Position numbers and translations under genes: made by a program. This document shows, piece after piece, positions 43,834-53,211 of a stretch of 64,000 nt of DNA. Source of the stretch: Ferrimonas balearica. GTDB taxonomy: Bacteria; Pseudomonadota; Gammaproteobacteria; Enterobacterales; Shewanellaceae. Within the stretch, counting starts at the first letter, position 1. Each line of letters opens with the position of its first letter. A model generated the notes under the pieces. That model was not told the origin of the DNA. It was given only the letters and a program-made list of their open reading frames with translations, and made no database searches. The stretch lies in assembly GCF_019802085.1 (NCBI RefSeq), contig NZ_JAHVHV010000001.1, positions 620,001 through 684,000 of the forward strand, written 5' to 3'.

Positions 43834-45753
43834 TCAGTAGCTGTGGGCGCGCTCGGCGTCGGTCATCAGAGGCAGCTCGCGACCGGCGAGTTTGGCGTAG
43901 ATCAGCTGGTAGCTCAGGATCGCCTCGATGTATTCCCGGGTCTCGCGGAACGGCACGGTGGCGACAAAGCGGGCGGCGTCCAGGGTGCCCTCGCTGCGAC
44001 CCAGCCATTGGGTGACCCGGTGGGGCCCGGCGTTGTAAGCCGCGGAGGCCAGCAGCCGGTTGTTGTCGTAGCGCTCCATCAGACCCTGGTAGTAGGCGCT
44101 GCCCAGCTGGATGTTGCGCATCGGCTGGTAGAGATCCGAGGTGCCGTTGTAGGGGGCGCCGATGATCTTGGCGGTGCGCTTGGCGGTGCTGGGCAGCAAC
44201 TGCATCAGGCCATAAGCGTCCGCGTGGCTGCGCGCCCGGGGGTAGAGGGCGCTCTCCCGCCGGGCCACCGCCTGCAATAGGGCCATGTCCAGTTCCCGCA
44301 GCTCGGCAAAGCGCTGGAACTCCTCGCCGTGGGCGGTGGGGAAACGCCAGGGCAGGGCGTTCCACATCTTGGCGATGATGGTGCCGTCCACCGTCAGGTA
44401 GTGCCACCCACGCTCAAACGCGATGGCGGTCAGCGCCGCCTGCTGGGGCGCGGACAGCCTCACCATCTGCCAGCGCCACTCCTCCCGGGCCTCCGAGTCC
44501 CGGCCCAGGGCCATCAGTTCCCGTATGCGGCCATAGCCCGGCAGAGCCTGCACCTCCGCCAGGCTCTGCAGGCTTACTGTAGGCAGCTTGCTGTTCATGG
44601 CGTAGGGCAGGGCCAGCTGCTGGGCCGCCTGGAAGCCGTAGAAGTTGCGCTGGTCCGCCAGGGCGTGCCACTGGGCAATGCCGGCGTCCCGCTCGCCAGT
44701 CTGTTTCAGGGCGTAGCCGCGCCAGTAGCGCCATTCACTGTTGTTGGCGGAGGGCTCGGACAGGCGGTCAAGCCAGGTCAGCAGATCCGGCCAATCCCCT
44801 TCGAAGATCGCCTTGCGGGCGCGGATGATGATGAGATTGTCCGAGGCGGTGTCCGCCAGCTCCGGGTCCAGCTCGGCCCGCCACTCCCCCTGTTGAATGA
44901 GCGCCCGATAGAGCAGGGCGTGGCGCACCTCGGTTTCGTGATCGCCCAGTTTGCCCTGCCAGGCCGGGTAACGGTTCCAGGCTTGACCGGCGTTCTTGCG
45001 AGCCAGGCGCTTGAGGGTGACGGCGGCGATGGCCTGGCCGGTGTCCGACATGCGGCTGAGCGGCGGCTTGTAGCGCAGTTCGTGGGGGTGGCGGTAGAGG
45101 CGCAACAGCAGGTCTCCCTGGGGGCGATAGGCCTTGGTCAGCTTGCTGTTGAGGTAGCGCAGCAGGGAGGACTGGCTCGCCTCGAAGGCCAGCAGCATCC
45201 GTTGCCACACCATGGGATCGCCCCGCTGGCCCGCCTTGGTCCAGGCGGCGAACAGAGGATCGCAGGCTTTGTGGCGGCTCTTGCCGTGCAGCCAAAGGGT
45301 CTTGGCCCCGGCCCAGGCGGTGGCTTTGTCCCCCTGGGCCAGCTTGGCCCGGTAGAAGTAGCAGCGCAGCGCTTCGTCCCGGGGGGACTCCGGGCTGATG
45401 GTCAAAAAGGCGTCCCAGTCGCCGCGGCTGCCCCGGGAGAGCAGGTAGCGGTGCTTGAAGGGGTGGTAGAGGGGGGTGGTGGCCAGGCTTTGCAGGATCT
45501 CCACCGTCTGCTGGGGGGAGAGTTCACCCAGTTGGCGCAGCCGGTAGTGGTAATCCAGGTAGGGCACCAGGGGGTAATCGTCCAGCTGGCGACGCAGGGG
45601 GTAGTAGGCGCTGGTGCGCCCCTGGGCCAAGGCTTCCCGGGCCTGCTTGTACAGGGCGCGCTGATCCTCCAGCGCCTGCGCCGGAGTGACCGCGAGCCAA
45701 CACAACAAAAAGAGCCCCAACAGGCTCTTCCACTTCACACTTCCCCAAGCCAT
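43834..45753 (-). CDS. slt: Soluble lytic murein transglycosylase Slt
   Basis: A 639-residue periplasmic transglycosylase of the Slt70 type, matching E. coli in length. Signal peptide to about residue 27, a long superhelical alpha domain, and a C-terminal SLT domain with catalytic glutamate in VARRESALYPRARS, GLMQLLPSTA and YNAGPHRVTQWLG. It turns over glycan strands exolytically, especially uncrosslinked ones. It is the fourth murein-active enzyme of the window, with mltF, ldtD and mepK. Confidence 0.95.
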   Translation of the reverse strand: MAWGSVKWKSLLGLFLLCWLAVTPAQALEDQRALYKQAREALAQGRTSAYYPLRRQLDDYPLVPYLDYHYRLRQLGELSPQQTVEILQSLATTPLYHPFKHRYLLSRGSRGDWDAFLTISPESPRDEALRCYFYRAKLAQGDKATAWAGAKTLWLHGKSRHKACDPLFAAWTKAGQRGDPMVWQRMLLAFEASQSSLLRYLNSKLTKAYRPQGDLLLRLYRHPHELRYKPPLSRMSDTGQAIAAVTLKRLARKNAGQAWNRYPAWQGKLGDHETEVRHALLYRALIQQGEWRAELDPELADTASDNLIIIRARKAIFEGDWPDLLTWLDRLSEPSANNSEWRYWRGYALKQTGERDAGIAQWHALADQRNFYGFQAAQQLALPYAMNSKLPTVSLQSLAEVQALPGYGRIRELMALGRDSEAREEWRWQMVRLSAPQQAALTAIAFERGWHYLTVDGTIIAKMWNALPWRFPTAHGEEFQRFAELRELDMALLQAVARRESALYPRARSHADAYGLMQLLPSTAKRTAKIIGAPYNGTSDLYQPMRNIQLGSAYYQGLMERYDNNRLLASAAYNAGPHRVTQWLGRSEGTLDAARFVATVPFRETREYIEAILSYQLIYAKLAGRELPLMTDAERAHSY

Positions 45754-45818
45754 GACCGGACACTCCTTGCCTCGATAGGGCTAGCTTAGTTTCCGATACG
45801 GCGGATAGACAACTCGGA

Positions 45819-47129
45819 TCAGGGGGCTTTTTCAGTCAGTTCCACCGATTCGCTCAGCGCCTGGTCCAGCAGGCCGGGATCGGCCTTTTTGCCGGTCTCC
45901 GCCCCCAGCTGTTTGAGCTGCTCCCCTTGGCGCAGCAGGTTGCCGCGGCCCTTGGAGAACTTGTTCAGGGCCTGCTGGTAGCTGCCCTGGGCGGTGTCCA
46001 GGGCCCGGCCCAGTTTCAGCAGGTCCTCGGAGAAGCCCACCAGCTTGTCGTACAGCTTGCCGGCGGACTGGGCGATGGCCTGGGCGTTCTGACTCTGATG
46101 CTCGTAGCGCCACAGGTTCTGGATGGTGCGCAGGGCCACCAGCAGGCTGTTGGGACTCACCAGCATGATGTTGCGCTCCAGCGCTTCGTTGATGAGACTG
46201 GGATCCCGCTCGATGGCGCTGACAAAGGCCGGCTCCACCGGGATGAACATCAGCACGTAGTCCAGGCTGCGCAGCCCCTTGAGCTTGTGGTAATCCTTCT
46301 GCCCCAGCCCCTTGATGTGGGCGCGGATGGAGGCCAGATGCTCCGCCAGGGCCTGCTCGCGCACCCCGTCGTCCTCACTGCTGTAGTAGCGCTCGTAGGC
46401 CAGCAGCGACATCTTGGCGTCGATGATCACATCCTTGCCGTCCGGCAGGTGCACCACCACGTCCGGCTGGTAGCGTTTGCCGTCCGCCTGCTGGTAACTG
46501 GCCTGGGTGTCGTACTCGTGCCCCTCCCGCAGCCCGCTCTGGGCCAGCAGCCGACTGAGCACCACCTCGCCCCAGGTGCCCTGGGCCTTGTTGTCCCCCT
46601 TGAGCGCCCGGGTCAGGTTGAGGGCGTCTTCGCTCATCCGCTGGTTGAGGGCCTTGAGATCCAGCAATTGGCGCTCCAGGGCGTGGCGCTGCTTGACCTC
46701 CTCGGTGTGGCTGCTCTGTACCTGCAGGCGAAACTGGTCCAGCTGCTGGCGGATGGGGGTCAGCACCGCGTCCAGGCTCTGCTGGCTCTGCTGGCGAAAC
46801 TGCTGCTGTTTCTGCTCGAAGATGCGGTTGGCCAGGTTTTCAAACTGGGCGTTGAGCCGGGCCTCGCTCTCCTGCTGGCTGGCCAGCTGCTCCCGCAGGG
46901 CCTGCTCGGTACTGCGGCTCTGGCCGAAGGCGGCGTGCAGGCGATTGAGCTCCTGCTCCTTGGCGCTGAGGCGGCCCTGAAGCTCCTCCAGTTGGCGGTC
47001 GCGCTCCGCTTGCTGGGCGTGGGACAGGCTCAGGCGTTGGGACTGGCGCACCAGGAAGATGACGGCCAGCAGCAACGGCAGGCCGAGACCCAGGGCGATC
47101 CAAAGGGGCAATGTCATGGCAAAACTCAT
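45819..47129 (-). CDS. rmuC: DNA recombination protein RmuC
   Basis: A 436-residue RmuC protein: one N-terminal membrane helix (about 7-26), a long coiled coil (about 30-170) and a nuclease-like core with TWGEVVLSRLL, YQPDVVVHLPDGKDVIIDAKMSLL (its parts GKDVIIDAKMS carry the key D and K), and the MFIPVEPAF segment. RmuC limits inversion between short inverted repeats in E. coli. ATG 47129 is used; ATG 47117 is an alternative. Confidence 0.93.
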   Translation of the reverse strand: MSFAMTLPLWIALGLGLPLLLAVIFLVRQSQRLSLSHAQQAERDRQLEELQGRLSAKEQELNRLHAAFGQSRSTEQALREQLASQQESEARLNAQFENLANRIFEQKQQQFRQQSQQSLDAVLTPIRQQLDQFRLQVQSSHTEEVKQRHALERQLLDLKALNQRMSEDALNLTRALKGDNKAQGTWGEVVLSRLLAQSGLREGHEYDTQASYQQADGKRYQPDVVVHLPDGKDVIIDAKMSLLAYERYYSSEDDGVREQALAEHLASIRAHIKGLGQKDYHKLKGLRSLDYVLMFIPVEPAFVSAIERDPSLINEALERNIMLVSPNSLLVALRTIQNLWRYEHQSQNAQAIAQSAGKLYDKLVGFSEDLLKLGRALDTAQGSYQQALNKFSKGRGNLLRQGEQLKQLGAETGKKADPGLLDQALSESVELTEKAP

Positions 47130-47280
47130 TAAATATGGGACGCTTACAGCTTGTCACCCGCGACCCCGGCGGGCAAGGGGGACGGGGGTAACTGACCAGA
47201 GGCTGTGCAGCCTTGTTGCTGGCAGCGGGCCTGCAAAAGCGGTCGCCGGGGCGATCGGCATGGCACGGGTTCACGTACTA

Positions 47281-47293
47281 GTTCGTATCGAAC
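47281..47293 (+). promoter_or_regulatory. Palindrome upstream of msrP
   Basis: GTTCG TAT CGAAC (47281-47293) lies about 75 bases before the msrP ATG, inside wider imperfect arms TTCAC and GTGAA (about 47271-47310). It may be an operator for an oxidative-stress or two-component regulator. The target is not known. Confidence 0.3.
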
Positions 47294-47366
47294 CTCGCAC
47301 GTGGGTGAAATGCCGGCGCCCTTGTGCGGGTCTACCCCTCCAGCGCTCGAAGATGAAGGAAGCCCC

Positions 47367-48392
47367 ATGAAAACGAACAAGGTAGCGCCGTCGTGGCAAG
47401 GTTTGACGGACAAGGACGTGACGCCGGAGCCGGTGTTCCAGGACCGTCGGCGGATCCTCAAGCAGCTGGGCTTTGTCGGAGCCGGCACCCTGCTCAGCTC
47501 CTCCGCCAACGCCGGGGCCCTGGATTTTCTGTTCGGCGACCGGGAGAAGGCGGTGTTCGAGCGTCATGCCCTGGCCCACGCCAAGAACCGCAGTTTTGAC
47601 CATGTGCTGGACGGCCCCCTGACTCCGGAAGAGAAAATCTTAAGCCACAACAACTTCTACGAGTTCGGCACCGCCAAGACGGATCCGGCAGAGCGGGCCC
47701 AGGCGTTTAAGGTGCAGCCCTGGCAGCTGGTGATCGAGGGGGAGGTGGCCAAGCCGATGACCCTGGATTACGACGACCTGTTCGAGCTGGCTCCCCTGGA
47801 GGAGCGGATCTACCGCCTGCGCTGCGTCGAGGCCTGGTCCATGGTGATCCCCTGGTTGGGCTTCCCCCTGTCGGCGCTGCTCAAGCGGGCCGAGCCCACC
47901 AGCCGGGCCAAGTACGTGGCTTTCGAAACCCTTTACGACCCGGAGCAGATGCCGGGACAGAGCAACCGCTTTATGGGCGGCGGCATCGATTACCCCTACG
48001 TGGAGGGGCTGCGCATCGACGAGGCGATGAACGAGCTTACCCTGCTCAGCGTGGGCCTCTACGGCAAAACCCTGCCGCCGCAAAACGGGGCCCCCATCCG
48101 GTTGGTGGTGCCCTGGAAATACGGCTTTAAGAGCATCAAGTCCATTGTGAGAATACGCCTGACGGAACGCCAGCCCCCCACCACCTGGAACCTGCTGGCG
48201 GCCAACGAGTACGGCTTCTACGCCAACGTCAATCCGGCGGTGGACCACCCCCGCTGGTCCCAGGCCAGCGAGCGGCGCATCGGTGCCGGCGGTCTGCTCT
48301 CCGCCAAGCGGATCCCCACTGAGCCGTTCAATGGCTACGGCGAGTACGTGGCCAGCCTCTACCAGGGCATGAACCTGAGCAGGTACTACTGA
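47367..48392 (+). CDS. msrP: Protein-methionine-sulfoxide reductase catalytic subunit MsrP
   Basis: MsrP is a periplasmic molybdenum enzyme that repairs oxidised methionines on envelope proteins. The 341-residue precursor has a twin-arginine signal ([11 protein letters not shown], residues 26-36). The molybdopterin-binding cysteine C153 lies in [15 protein letters not shown]. The [13 protein letters not shown] segment also matches YedY. AAGGAAG precedes ATG 47367. It overlaps msrQ by one base (TGATG). Confidence 0.95.
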   Translation: MKTNKVAPSWQGLTDKDVTPEPVFQDRRRILKQLGFVGAGTLLSSSANAGALDFLFGDREKAVFERHALAHAKNRSFDHVLDGPLTPEEKILSHNNFYEFGTAKTDPAERAQAFKVQPWQLVIEGEVAKPMTLDYDDLFELAPLEERIYRLRCVEAWSMVIPWLGFPLSALLKRAEPTSRAKYVAFETLYDPEQMPGQSNRFMGGGIDYPYVEGLRIDEAMNELTLLSVGLYGKTLPPQNGAPIRLVVPWKYGFKSIKSIVRIRLTERQPPTTWNLLAANEYGFYANVNPAVDHPRWSQASERRIGAGGLLSAKRIPTEPFNGYGEYVASLYQGMNLSRYY

Positions 48393-49015
48393 TGGGCAAA
48401 CGTTCGCTGCTGGCGCTTAAGACCGCCCTGCACCTGGCCTGCGGCCTGCCGCTGGTGTACCTCTACCTGGCGGTCAACTCCGGGGCCGCCGGCGGCGATC
48501 CGGTGCAGTACCTGATCCACTTCCTCGGCATGGGGATCCTCCACACCCTGGCGGCCACATTGCTGGTCTCCCCCCTGGCCCGCTGGCGCCGCTGGCCGGC
48601 GCTGATGCGGGTGCGTCGGCTGCTGGGGCTCTGGTGCTTCACCTACGCGGCGCTGCACCTGGGGGCGTTCTTGGTGTTTGACCTGCTGATGGACTGGTCG
48701 CTGCTGGCCGGGGAGATCCTCAAACGCCCCTACATCACCGTGGGCATGGTGGCCTTTGTCATCCTGCTGGCCCTGGCCGTCACCTCGCCCAAGGCGATGC
48801 AGCGCAAGCTGGGTCGGCGCTGGCAGTCGCTGCACCGCTGGGTCTACCTGGTGGCCATCCTGGGCCCGGTGCACTTCTGGTGGTCGGTCAAGTCCGGCAA
48901 CTGGGAGCCGGCGCTTTATCTGGCGGGCTTTTTGCTGCTGCTGGCGATGCGCCGTCCCAAGCTGTCCTGGCCCCGAATCGGGTTTCGCCGTCTCGGGGCT
49001 GACAGCAAGGGATAA
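48392..49015 (+). CDS. msrQ: Heme-binding membrane subunit MsrQ
   Basis: A 207-residue integral membrane protein of the ferric-reductase-like family, with six helices. Heme-ligand histidines lie in ALHLACG, FTYAALHLG, SLHRWVYL and PVHFWW. It passes electrons from the quinone pool or a flavin reductase to MsrP. The ATG overlaps the msrP stop, so the two subunits are co-translated. Confidence 0.95.
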   Translation: MGKRSLLALKTALHLACGLPLVYLYLAVNSGAAGGDPVQYLIHFLGMGILHTLAATLLVSPLARWRRWPALMRVRRLLGLWCFTYAALHLGAFLVFDLLMDWSLLAGEILKRPYITVGMVAFVILLALAVTSPKAMQRKLGRRWQSLHRWVYLVAILGPVHFWWSVKSGNWEPALYLAGFLLLLAMRRPKLSWPRIGFRRLGADSKG

Positions 49016-49064
49016 AAAATGGTTAACTTTCCGTGACCTTTAACGTTGTCGGAAAGAAAAAACA

Positions 49065-50843
49065 ATGAAAAGAATTGCCGTCGCCGGCCTGGTTGCCCTG
49101 GGTCTGTCCGCCTGCCAGTCCGCCCAACCCGTGGCCGTTGAGCCGCCCCCCTGCCTGGCCCAGTGCCAGGCGGAGCAGTTCCAACAGCTCTCCCAGCAGA
49201 TGATCGACGATCTCTGGCGTCTCTCCCCCACCTGGGCCCTTTACAGTGGGGTCTACGATTATGCCGACCAGCTGGTGATCCCCGATGCCGAGGCCCGTCA
49301 GCGCCAGCTGGCCTTTGTCGCCAAGTGGCGACAGGCCCTCGCCGCCTACGACAGCAAGCCCCTGACCGGCAACGCCCGCACCGATAAGGCGCTGCTGGAG
49401 AACCTGCTGGACTCCATGGAGTGGGAGGTGACCCGCTTCAAGGCCTGGCAGTGGAACCCGGCCCAGTACAACGTCGCCGGCCCCTTCGCCCGGCTGATGA
49501 ACGAGGAGTACGCCGAACTGGACACCCGCCTCAAGGCGGTGTTGGGGCGGATGGCCAACGTCGGCCGCTACTACGCGGCGGCCCGGGACAACATCGACAA
49601 TCCCACCTTGGAGCACACCCAGCTGGCGATCCTGCAAAACCAGGGCGGCCTGTCGGTGTTTAACGAGACCATGCTGGAGAAGGCCCGTGCCTCCGGCCTC
49701 AGTGACGCAGAGAAGGCGCTGTTTGAGAAGCGCTACCTGGAGACCCGTCAGGCGATCTTGAGCTTCGTCGGCCACCTGGAGCAGCTGGAGCGTCAGCTCA
49801 AGGCCGAAGGGGCCCGCTCCTTCCGCATCGGTGAGACCCTGTACGAGGAGAAGTTTGCCCTGGACATCCAGTCCGGCATGACCGCCAAGCAGCTGTACGA
49901 GAAGGCGCTGGCGGACCGGGCCCAGGCGCAGAAGCAGATGCTCTCCATCACCGAACAGCTCTGGCCCAAGTACTTCGCCGGCCAGCCGATGCCCAGCGAC
50001 AACCAGCAGGCGGTGCGCCAGCTGATCGACCACCTCTCCGCCCGCCACGTGAAGCGGGAGGACTTTGTCGCCGAGGTCAAAGCGCAGATCCCCGAGCTGG
50101 AGGCCTTTGTCCGTCAGCAGGATCTCATCACCCTGGATCCCAACAAGCCCCTGGTGGTGCGGGAAACGCCCCCCTACATGCGCGGCTTCGCCGGGGCCTC
50201 CATCTCCGCCCCGGGCCCCTTCGACAAGGAAGCCAACACCTACTACAACGTCACGCCCCTGGACGGCATGACCGATGAGCAGGCGGAAAGCTACCTGCGG
50301 GAGTACAACCACTGGATCCTGCAGATCCTCAACATCCATGAAGCGATCCCCGGTCACTACACCCAGTTGGTCTACTCCAACGAGTCCCCCTCCCTGGTCA
50401 AAGCCCTGTTTGGCAACGGCGCCATGGTTGAGGGTTGGGCGGTGTACGCCGAGCGGATGATGCTGGAGGAGGGCTACGGCGACTTCGAGATGGAGCTGTG
50501 GCTGATGTACTGGAAGTGGAACCTGCGGGTGATCACCAACACCATCATCGACTACGAGATCCAGGTGCTGGGGGCCGACGAGGCCACCGTGATGGATCAC
50601 CTGGTCAATGGCGCCTTCCAGCAGCAGGAGGAGGCGGCCCAGAAGTGGCGTCGAGCCACCCTGAGCCAGGTCCAGCTGACCTCCTACTACGCCGGTTTTC
50701 GGGAGATCTACGACTTCCGCGAGGACTACAAGCAGGTCAAGGGGGGCGAGTTTGATCTCAAGGCTTTCCACGAGCGCTTCCTCTCCTACGGCAGCGCCCC
50801 GGTCAAGTACGTCCGGGCCCTGATGCTGGAAACCGCCCAGTAA
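49065..50843 (+). CDS. DUF885 lipoprotein, predicted metallopeptidase
   Basis: A 592-residue protein with signal peptide and lipobox LSACQS (C17), so it is membrane-anchored in the periplasm. The DUF885 signature HEAIPGHYTQ near residue 427 provides zinc-binding histidines and the catalytic glutamate, and GWAVYAERMMLEEG provides the third ligand. Such proteins are thought to be carboxypeptidase- or dipeptidyl-type metallopeptidases; the substrate is unknown. It is followed 10 bases later by an amidotransferase gene, suggesting an operon. Confidence 0.88.
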   Translation: MKRIAVAGLVALGLSACQSAQPVAVEPPPCLAQCQAEQFQQLSQQMIDDLWRLSPTWALYSGVYDYADQLVIPDAEARQRQLAFVAKWRQALAAYDSKPLTGNARTDKALLENLLDSMEWEVTRFKAWQWNPAQYNVAGPFARLMNEEYAELDTRLKAVLGRMANVGRYYAAARDNIDNPTLEHTQLAILQNQGGLSVFNETMLEKARASGLSDAEKALFEKRYLETRQAILSFVGHLEQLERQLKAEGARSFRIGETLYEEKFALDIQSGMTAKQLYEKALADRAQAQKQMLSITEQLWPKYFAGQPMPSDNQQAVRQLIDHLSARHVKREDFVAEVKAQIPELEAFVRQQDLITLDPNKPLVVRETPPYMRGFAGASISAPGPFDKEANTYYNVTPLDGMTDEQAESYLREYNHWILQILNIHEAIPGHYTQLVYSNESPSLVKALFGNGAMVEGWAVYAERMMLEEGYGDFEMELWLMYWKWNLRVITNTIIDYEIQVLGADEATVMDHLVNGAFQQQEEAAQKWRRATLSQVQLTSYYAGFREIYDFREDYKQVKGGEFDLKAFHERFLSYGSAPVKYVRALMLETAQ

Positions 50844-50853
50844 GGAGCGCACC

Positions 50854-51597
50854 ATGGCCAAGGCGACCCTGACCCTGCTGCTGATGCAGATCCGTGACAA
50901 CCCCAAGACCCGGGACGAGGAGTGGCGCAGCTTCACTCAGTTCTGCGGCCTGGACCCGGCACAGATCCGCATCCTCAACCTGTTCGACACCCCCAGCTTC
51001 GGGCCAGAGGTGCTCGAGGGGGTGGACGGGTTGCTGGTGGGGGGCTCCTCCGAGGCCAGCGTGTTGGAGCCGGAGCGTTACCCCTTCGTCGAGCCGGCCA
51101 TGGCGCTGCTGCGCCACTGCATCGCCATCAAACTGCCGGTGTTTTGCTCCTGCTTTGGCCATCAGCTGGCGGTGCGGGCCCTGGGGGGCGAGGTGATCCG
51201 GGACGAGCGGGACTTTGAGATGGGCACGGTGCCCATCTCCCTGGCCCCGGCTGCGGCCAGGGATCCCCTCTACCACGACATGCCCGACGGCTTTATGGCG
51301 GTGTCGGTGCACCGGGAGCGGGCGACCCAGGTCCCCAAGGGGTGTACCCTGCTGGCGTATACCGAGCCCTGCACCCACAGCTTCAAGGTGGACGACGCCC
51401 CGTTCTGGACCACCCAGTTTCACCCGGAGGTGAACCGGGCGGTGCTGATCGAGCGCCTGACCCAGTTTGCCCACCACTACACCGACGGTGAGGCGCACCT
51501 GCGCGAGGTGCTGGCCGCGGCCCAGGAGACGCCGCTCTCCAACGATCTGCTGCGCCGCTTTGTCGATCGTGTGCTGCTGGTGTCGGACTCAACTTGA
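50854..51597 (+). CDS. Class I glutamine amidotransferase-like protein
   Basis: A 247-residue stand-alone GATase domain. The nucleophile cysteine is in FCSCFGHQLAVRALGG, and the histidine and glutamate in FHPEVN, completing the triad. It resembles GMP synthase N-terminal domains but has no synthetase domain. Such proteins may hydrolyse gamma-glutamyl compounds. AAGGAGC precedes the ATG. The 10-base gap after the DUF885 gene suggests co-transcription. Confidence 0.88.
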   Translation: MAKATLTLLLMQIRDNPKTRDEEWRSFTQFCGLDPAQIRILNLFDTPSFGPEVLEGVDGLLVGGSSEASVLEPERYPFVEPAMALLRHCIAIKLPVFCSCFGHQLAVRALGGEVIRDERDFEMGTVPISLAPAAARDPLYHDMPDGFMAVSVHRERATQVPKGCTLLAYTEPCTHSFKVDDAPFWTTQFHPEVNRAVLIERLTQFAHHYTDGEAHLREVLAAAQETPLSNDLLRRFVDRVLLVSDST

Positions 51598-51650
51598 CCC
51601 GCCCCTTGGCCGCCTTGGGAAGGTAACCAACCCACAACAAGGCGACCGAG

Positions 51651-52007
51651 ATGCGCGTAGCTGTGTTTGTCATCCTGTTGAGCCTGGGCACCGCCGATGC
51701 CGGCGAGCGCCCCGCGCCCCACAGAGCCACGGTACTGCCCATTCAGCTCATCATCGAGCCCGATGAGGGGCAGGGGGCCCGCCACTATGTGCAGATCCCC
51801 ACCCCCCTGGATCCCCACCACTGCGGCGGCGATGCCACCCTACTGTGGGTGGACGACCGTCACGCCGATCCCGACCCGCTGTTCCAGGCTCTGGCCCTGG
51901 CCATCGTGTTCGGTCAGACCCTGGAGATCGACCTTTGGGGCTGCGACCCCAAGTACCACCATCCCGCCATCCGCGACGCCATCGCCCCGGCTTACCGGGC
52001 CCTTTGA
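51651..52007 (+). CDS. Small exported hypothetical protein
   Basis: A 118-residue protein with signal peptide (MRVAVFVILLSLGTADAG) and a mature part with two cysteines (HHCGGD and LWGCDP) that could pair, several histidines and the phrase LFQALALAIVFGQTLEIDLWGC. No family is recognised. Tail-to-tail with the outer-membrane barrel gene, the two being adjacent without a gap. Confidence 0.65.
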   Translation: MRVAVFVILLSLGTADAGERPAPHRATVLPIQLIIEPDEGQGARHYVQIPTPLDPHHCGGDATLLWVDDRHADPDPLFQALALAIVFGQTLEIDLWGCDPKYHHPAIRDAIAPAYRAL

Positions 52008-52550
52008 CTAGAAGCGATAGCCGAAGCGGAACATCACCGTCTCGCCACTGAAGGACTCGGCAAACTCGAAGTACTGGTACTCCAGCGCCAGTCCCACTTG
52101 CTGCTTGATGAGAAACTCCACGCCGCCCCCGGCGTAGGGGCGAAGTCCATAGTGCTCATCCACCCGCTCCTGCCCCGGGCGGGCTACCGTGTGGCGCACC
52201 CGGCCGTAGTGACCGCCCACCTCCGCATAGAGGCTGAACCAGTGGGTCAGGGGCAGGCGACCCTGCACCCCCAACTGGGCACCGGAGTAATCCAGTGACT
52301 CCTTGAGAAACCCCAAAGAGAGAAAGTCGCCGAAGCCGCCACTGTGGTAGGCGTAGCCGGCGCTCAGCGCCAGGTAGGGGTTGAAGTGGTGGCGGTAGCC
52401 CAGGGCGTAGGCCACGCCCAGGTCGAACGACTCACTGCCGTCGGCCATGGCACTGCCGAGCCCCAGGCTCACCTCGTGGGTGCGCGGTGAGTCGGCCTGG
52501 GCCGGCAGGGCCAGAAACAGGGTCAGGAACATCAGGGGGGCAGGGCGCAT
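52008..52550 (-). CDS. Small outer-membrane beta-barrel protein
   Basis: A 180-residue protein with signal peptide (to about residue 20), alternating amphipathic strands rich in Gly, Tyr and aromatic residues, and a terminal MFRFGYRF. The final phenylalanine is a typical outer-membrane insertion signal. Eight strands can be counted, as in the OmpW/PagP-size or OmpA-like barrels; PagL-type lipases are not indicated. Function unknown. Confidence 0.8.
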   Translation of the reverse strand: MRPAPLMFLTLFLALPAQADSPRTHEVSLGLGSAMADGSESFDLGVAYALGYRHHFNPYLALSAGYAYHSGGFGDFLSLGFLKESLDYSGAQLGVQGRLPLTHWFSLYAEVGGHYGRVRHTVARPGQERVDEHYGLRPYAGGGVEFLIKQQVGLALEYQYFEFAESFSGETVMFRFGYRF

Positions 52551-52635
52551 GGCAACTTCCTTTTTCTTGGTATGCGAGCTCAGTGGCCACCCTAATCCGA
52601 TGGGGGCCGGCCTGCCGTGATGCTTCGGGTGAAGG

Positions 52636-52917
52636 TCAGTTCTGCTGTGCCACCGCCTGCTTGAGCGGGGCGGAGGGCTTAAAGGCGGGCACCGTCTTCA
52701 GGGGGATCTCGACGGGGGCGCCGGTGAGCGGGTTGCGGCCGGTGCGGGGCAGGTGGTGGCGCACCTCGAACACCCCCAGCGGCGGCAGGTAGACGCTTTC
52801 CCCTTCGTACAGGGCCCGGGCGATGGTCTGCTCCAACGCGGCCAGTGCACGCTTGCTCTGGGCCTGGGTCAGCCCGCTGTTTTGGGCCAGGTGTTTGATC
52901 AGATGTTGGCGATTCAC
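52636..52917 (-). CDS. HU/IHF-family DNA-binding protein
   Basis: A 93-residue histone-like protein. It has an N-terminal helical region (MNRQHLIKHLAQNSGLTQAQ), LPPLGVFEVRHHLPRTGRNPLTG matching the HU GFGxFxVxxRxxRxGRNPxTG pattern, and the DNA-intercalating arm. GTG start at 52917 follows GGAG with 6-base spacing. It is divergent from canonical HU and IHF subunits, so a specialised nucleoid protein is likely. Confidence 0.88.
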   Translation of the reverse strand: MNRQHLIKHLAQNSGLTQAQSKRALAALEQTIARALYEGESVYLPPLGVFEVRHHLPRTGRNPLTGAPVEIPLKTVPAFKPSAPLKQAVAQQN

Positions 52918-53004
52918 AGTCGGCTCCGTGGCAAAAGGGCGCTGTTATACCGCAGTGAGCACGACAGGCAAGCCCCCACCGATGTGACCGACCAGGAAGT
53001 GGGC

Positions 53005-53039
53005 AAAAAAAAACGGCGCTCCAAAAAATTTGGGCGCCG
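53005..53039 (-). terminator. Reverse-strand intrinsic terminator with no annotated gene upstream
   Basis: Reading the reverse strand, CGGCGCCCAAA pairs with TTTGGAGCGCCG (one bulged base; 53014-53039) and is followed by nine T. No coding sequence on this strand lies within the 245 bases upstream. Confidence 0.8.
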
Positions 53040-53078
53040 ACTAATCCAACAAGACAGTGTGGGAAGAGCATGAATCTG
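53005..53078 (-). ncRNA. Candidate small RNA ahead of the HU gene
   Basis: A reverse-strand TACAAT (53085-53090) and the terminator at 53005-53039 would delimit a transcript of about 74 bases without a credible reading frame. No good -35 element is found at normal spacing, so the promoter is uncertain; a longer transcript from further upstream is possible. Confidence 0.3.
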
Positions 53079-53190
53079 TGGGGAATTGTAGACAGCCCAT
53101 TCACATTAAACCGTGATCCTGGTCATGCCTTTTTAACAGCGTGGTGCGACCAAGATCTGCGCCAGGTCACTTTTTCCAATTAAGTTTTCC

Positions 53191-53211
53191 AAGTGAGAAT
53201 CATTCCTATTG
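53191..53211 (+). promoter_or_regulatory. Fur-box-like site upstream of the TonB2 operon
   Basis: TGAGAATCATTCCTA (53194-53208) matches the 7-1-7 Fur motif (TGATAAT-N-ATTATCA) at 10 of 14 positions, about 80 bases before the DUF3450 start. Iron repression of TonB systems is usual. Confidence 0.5.
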
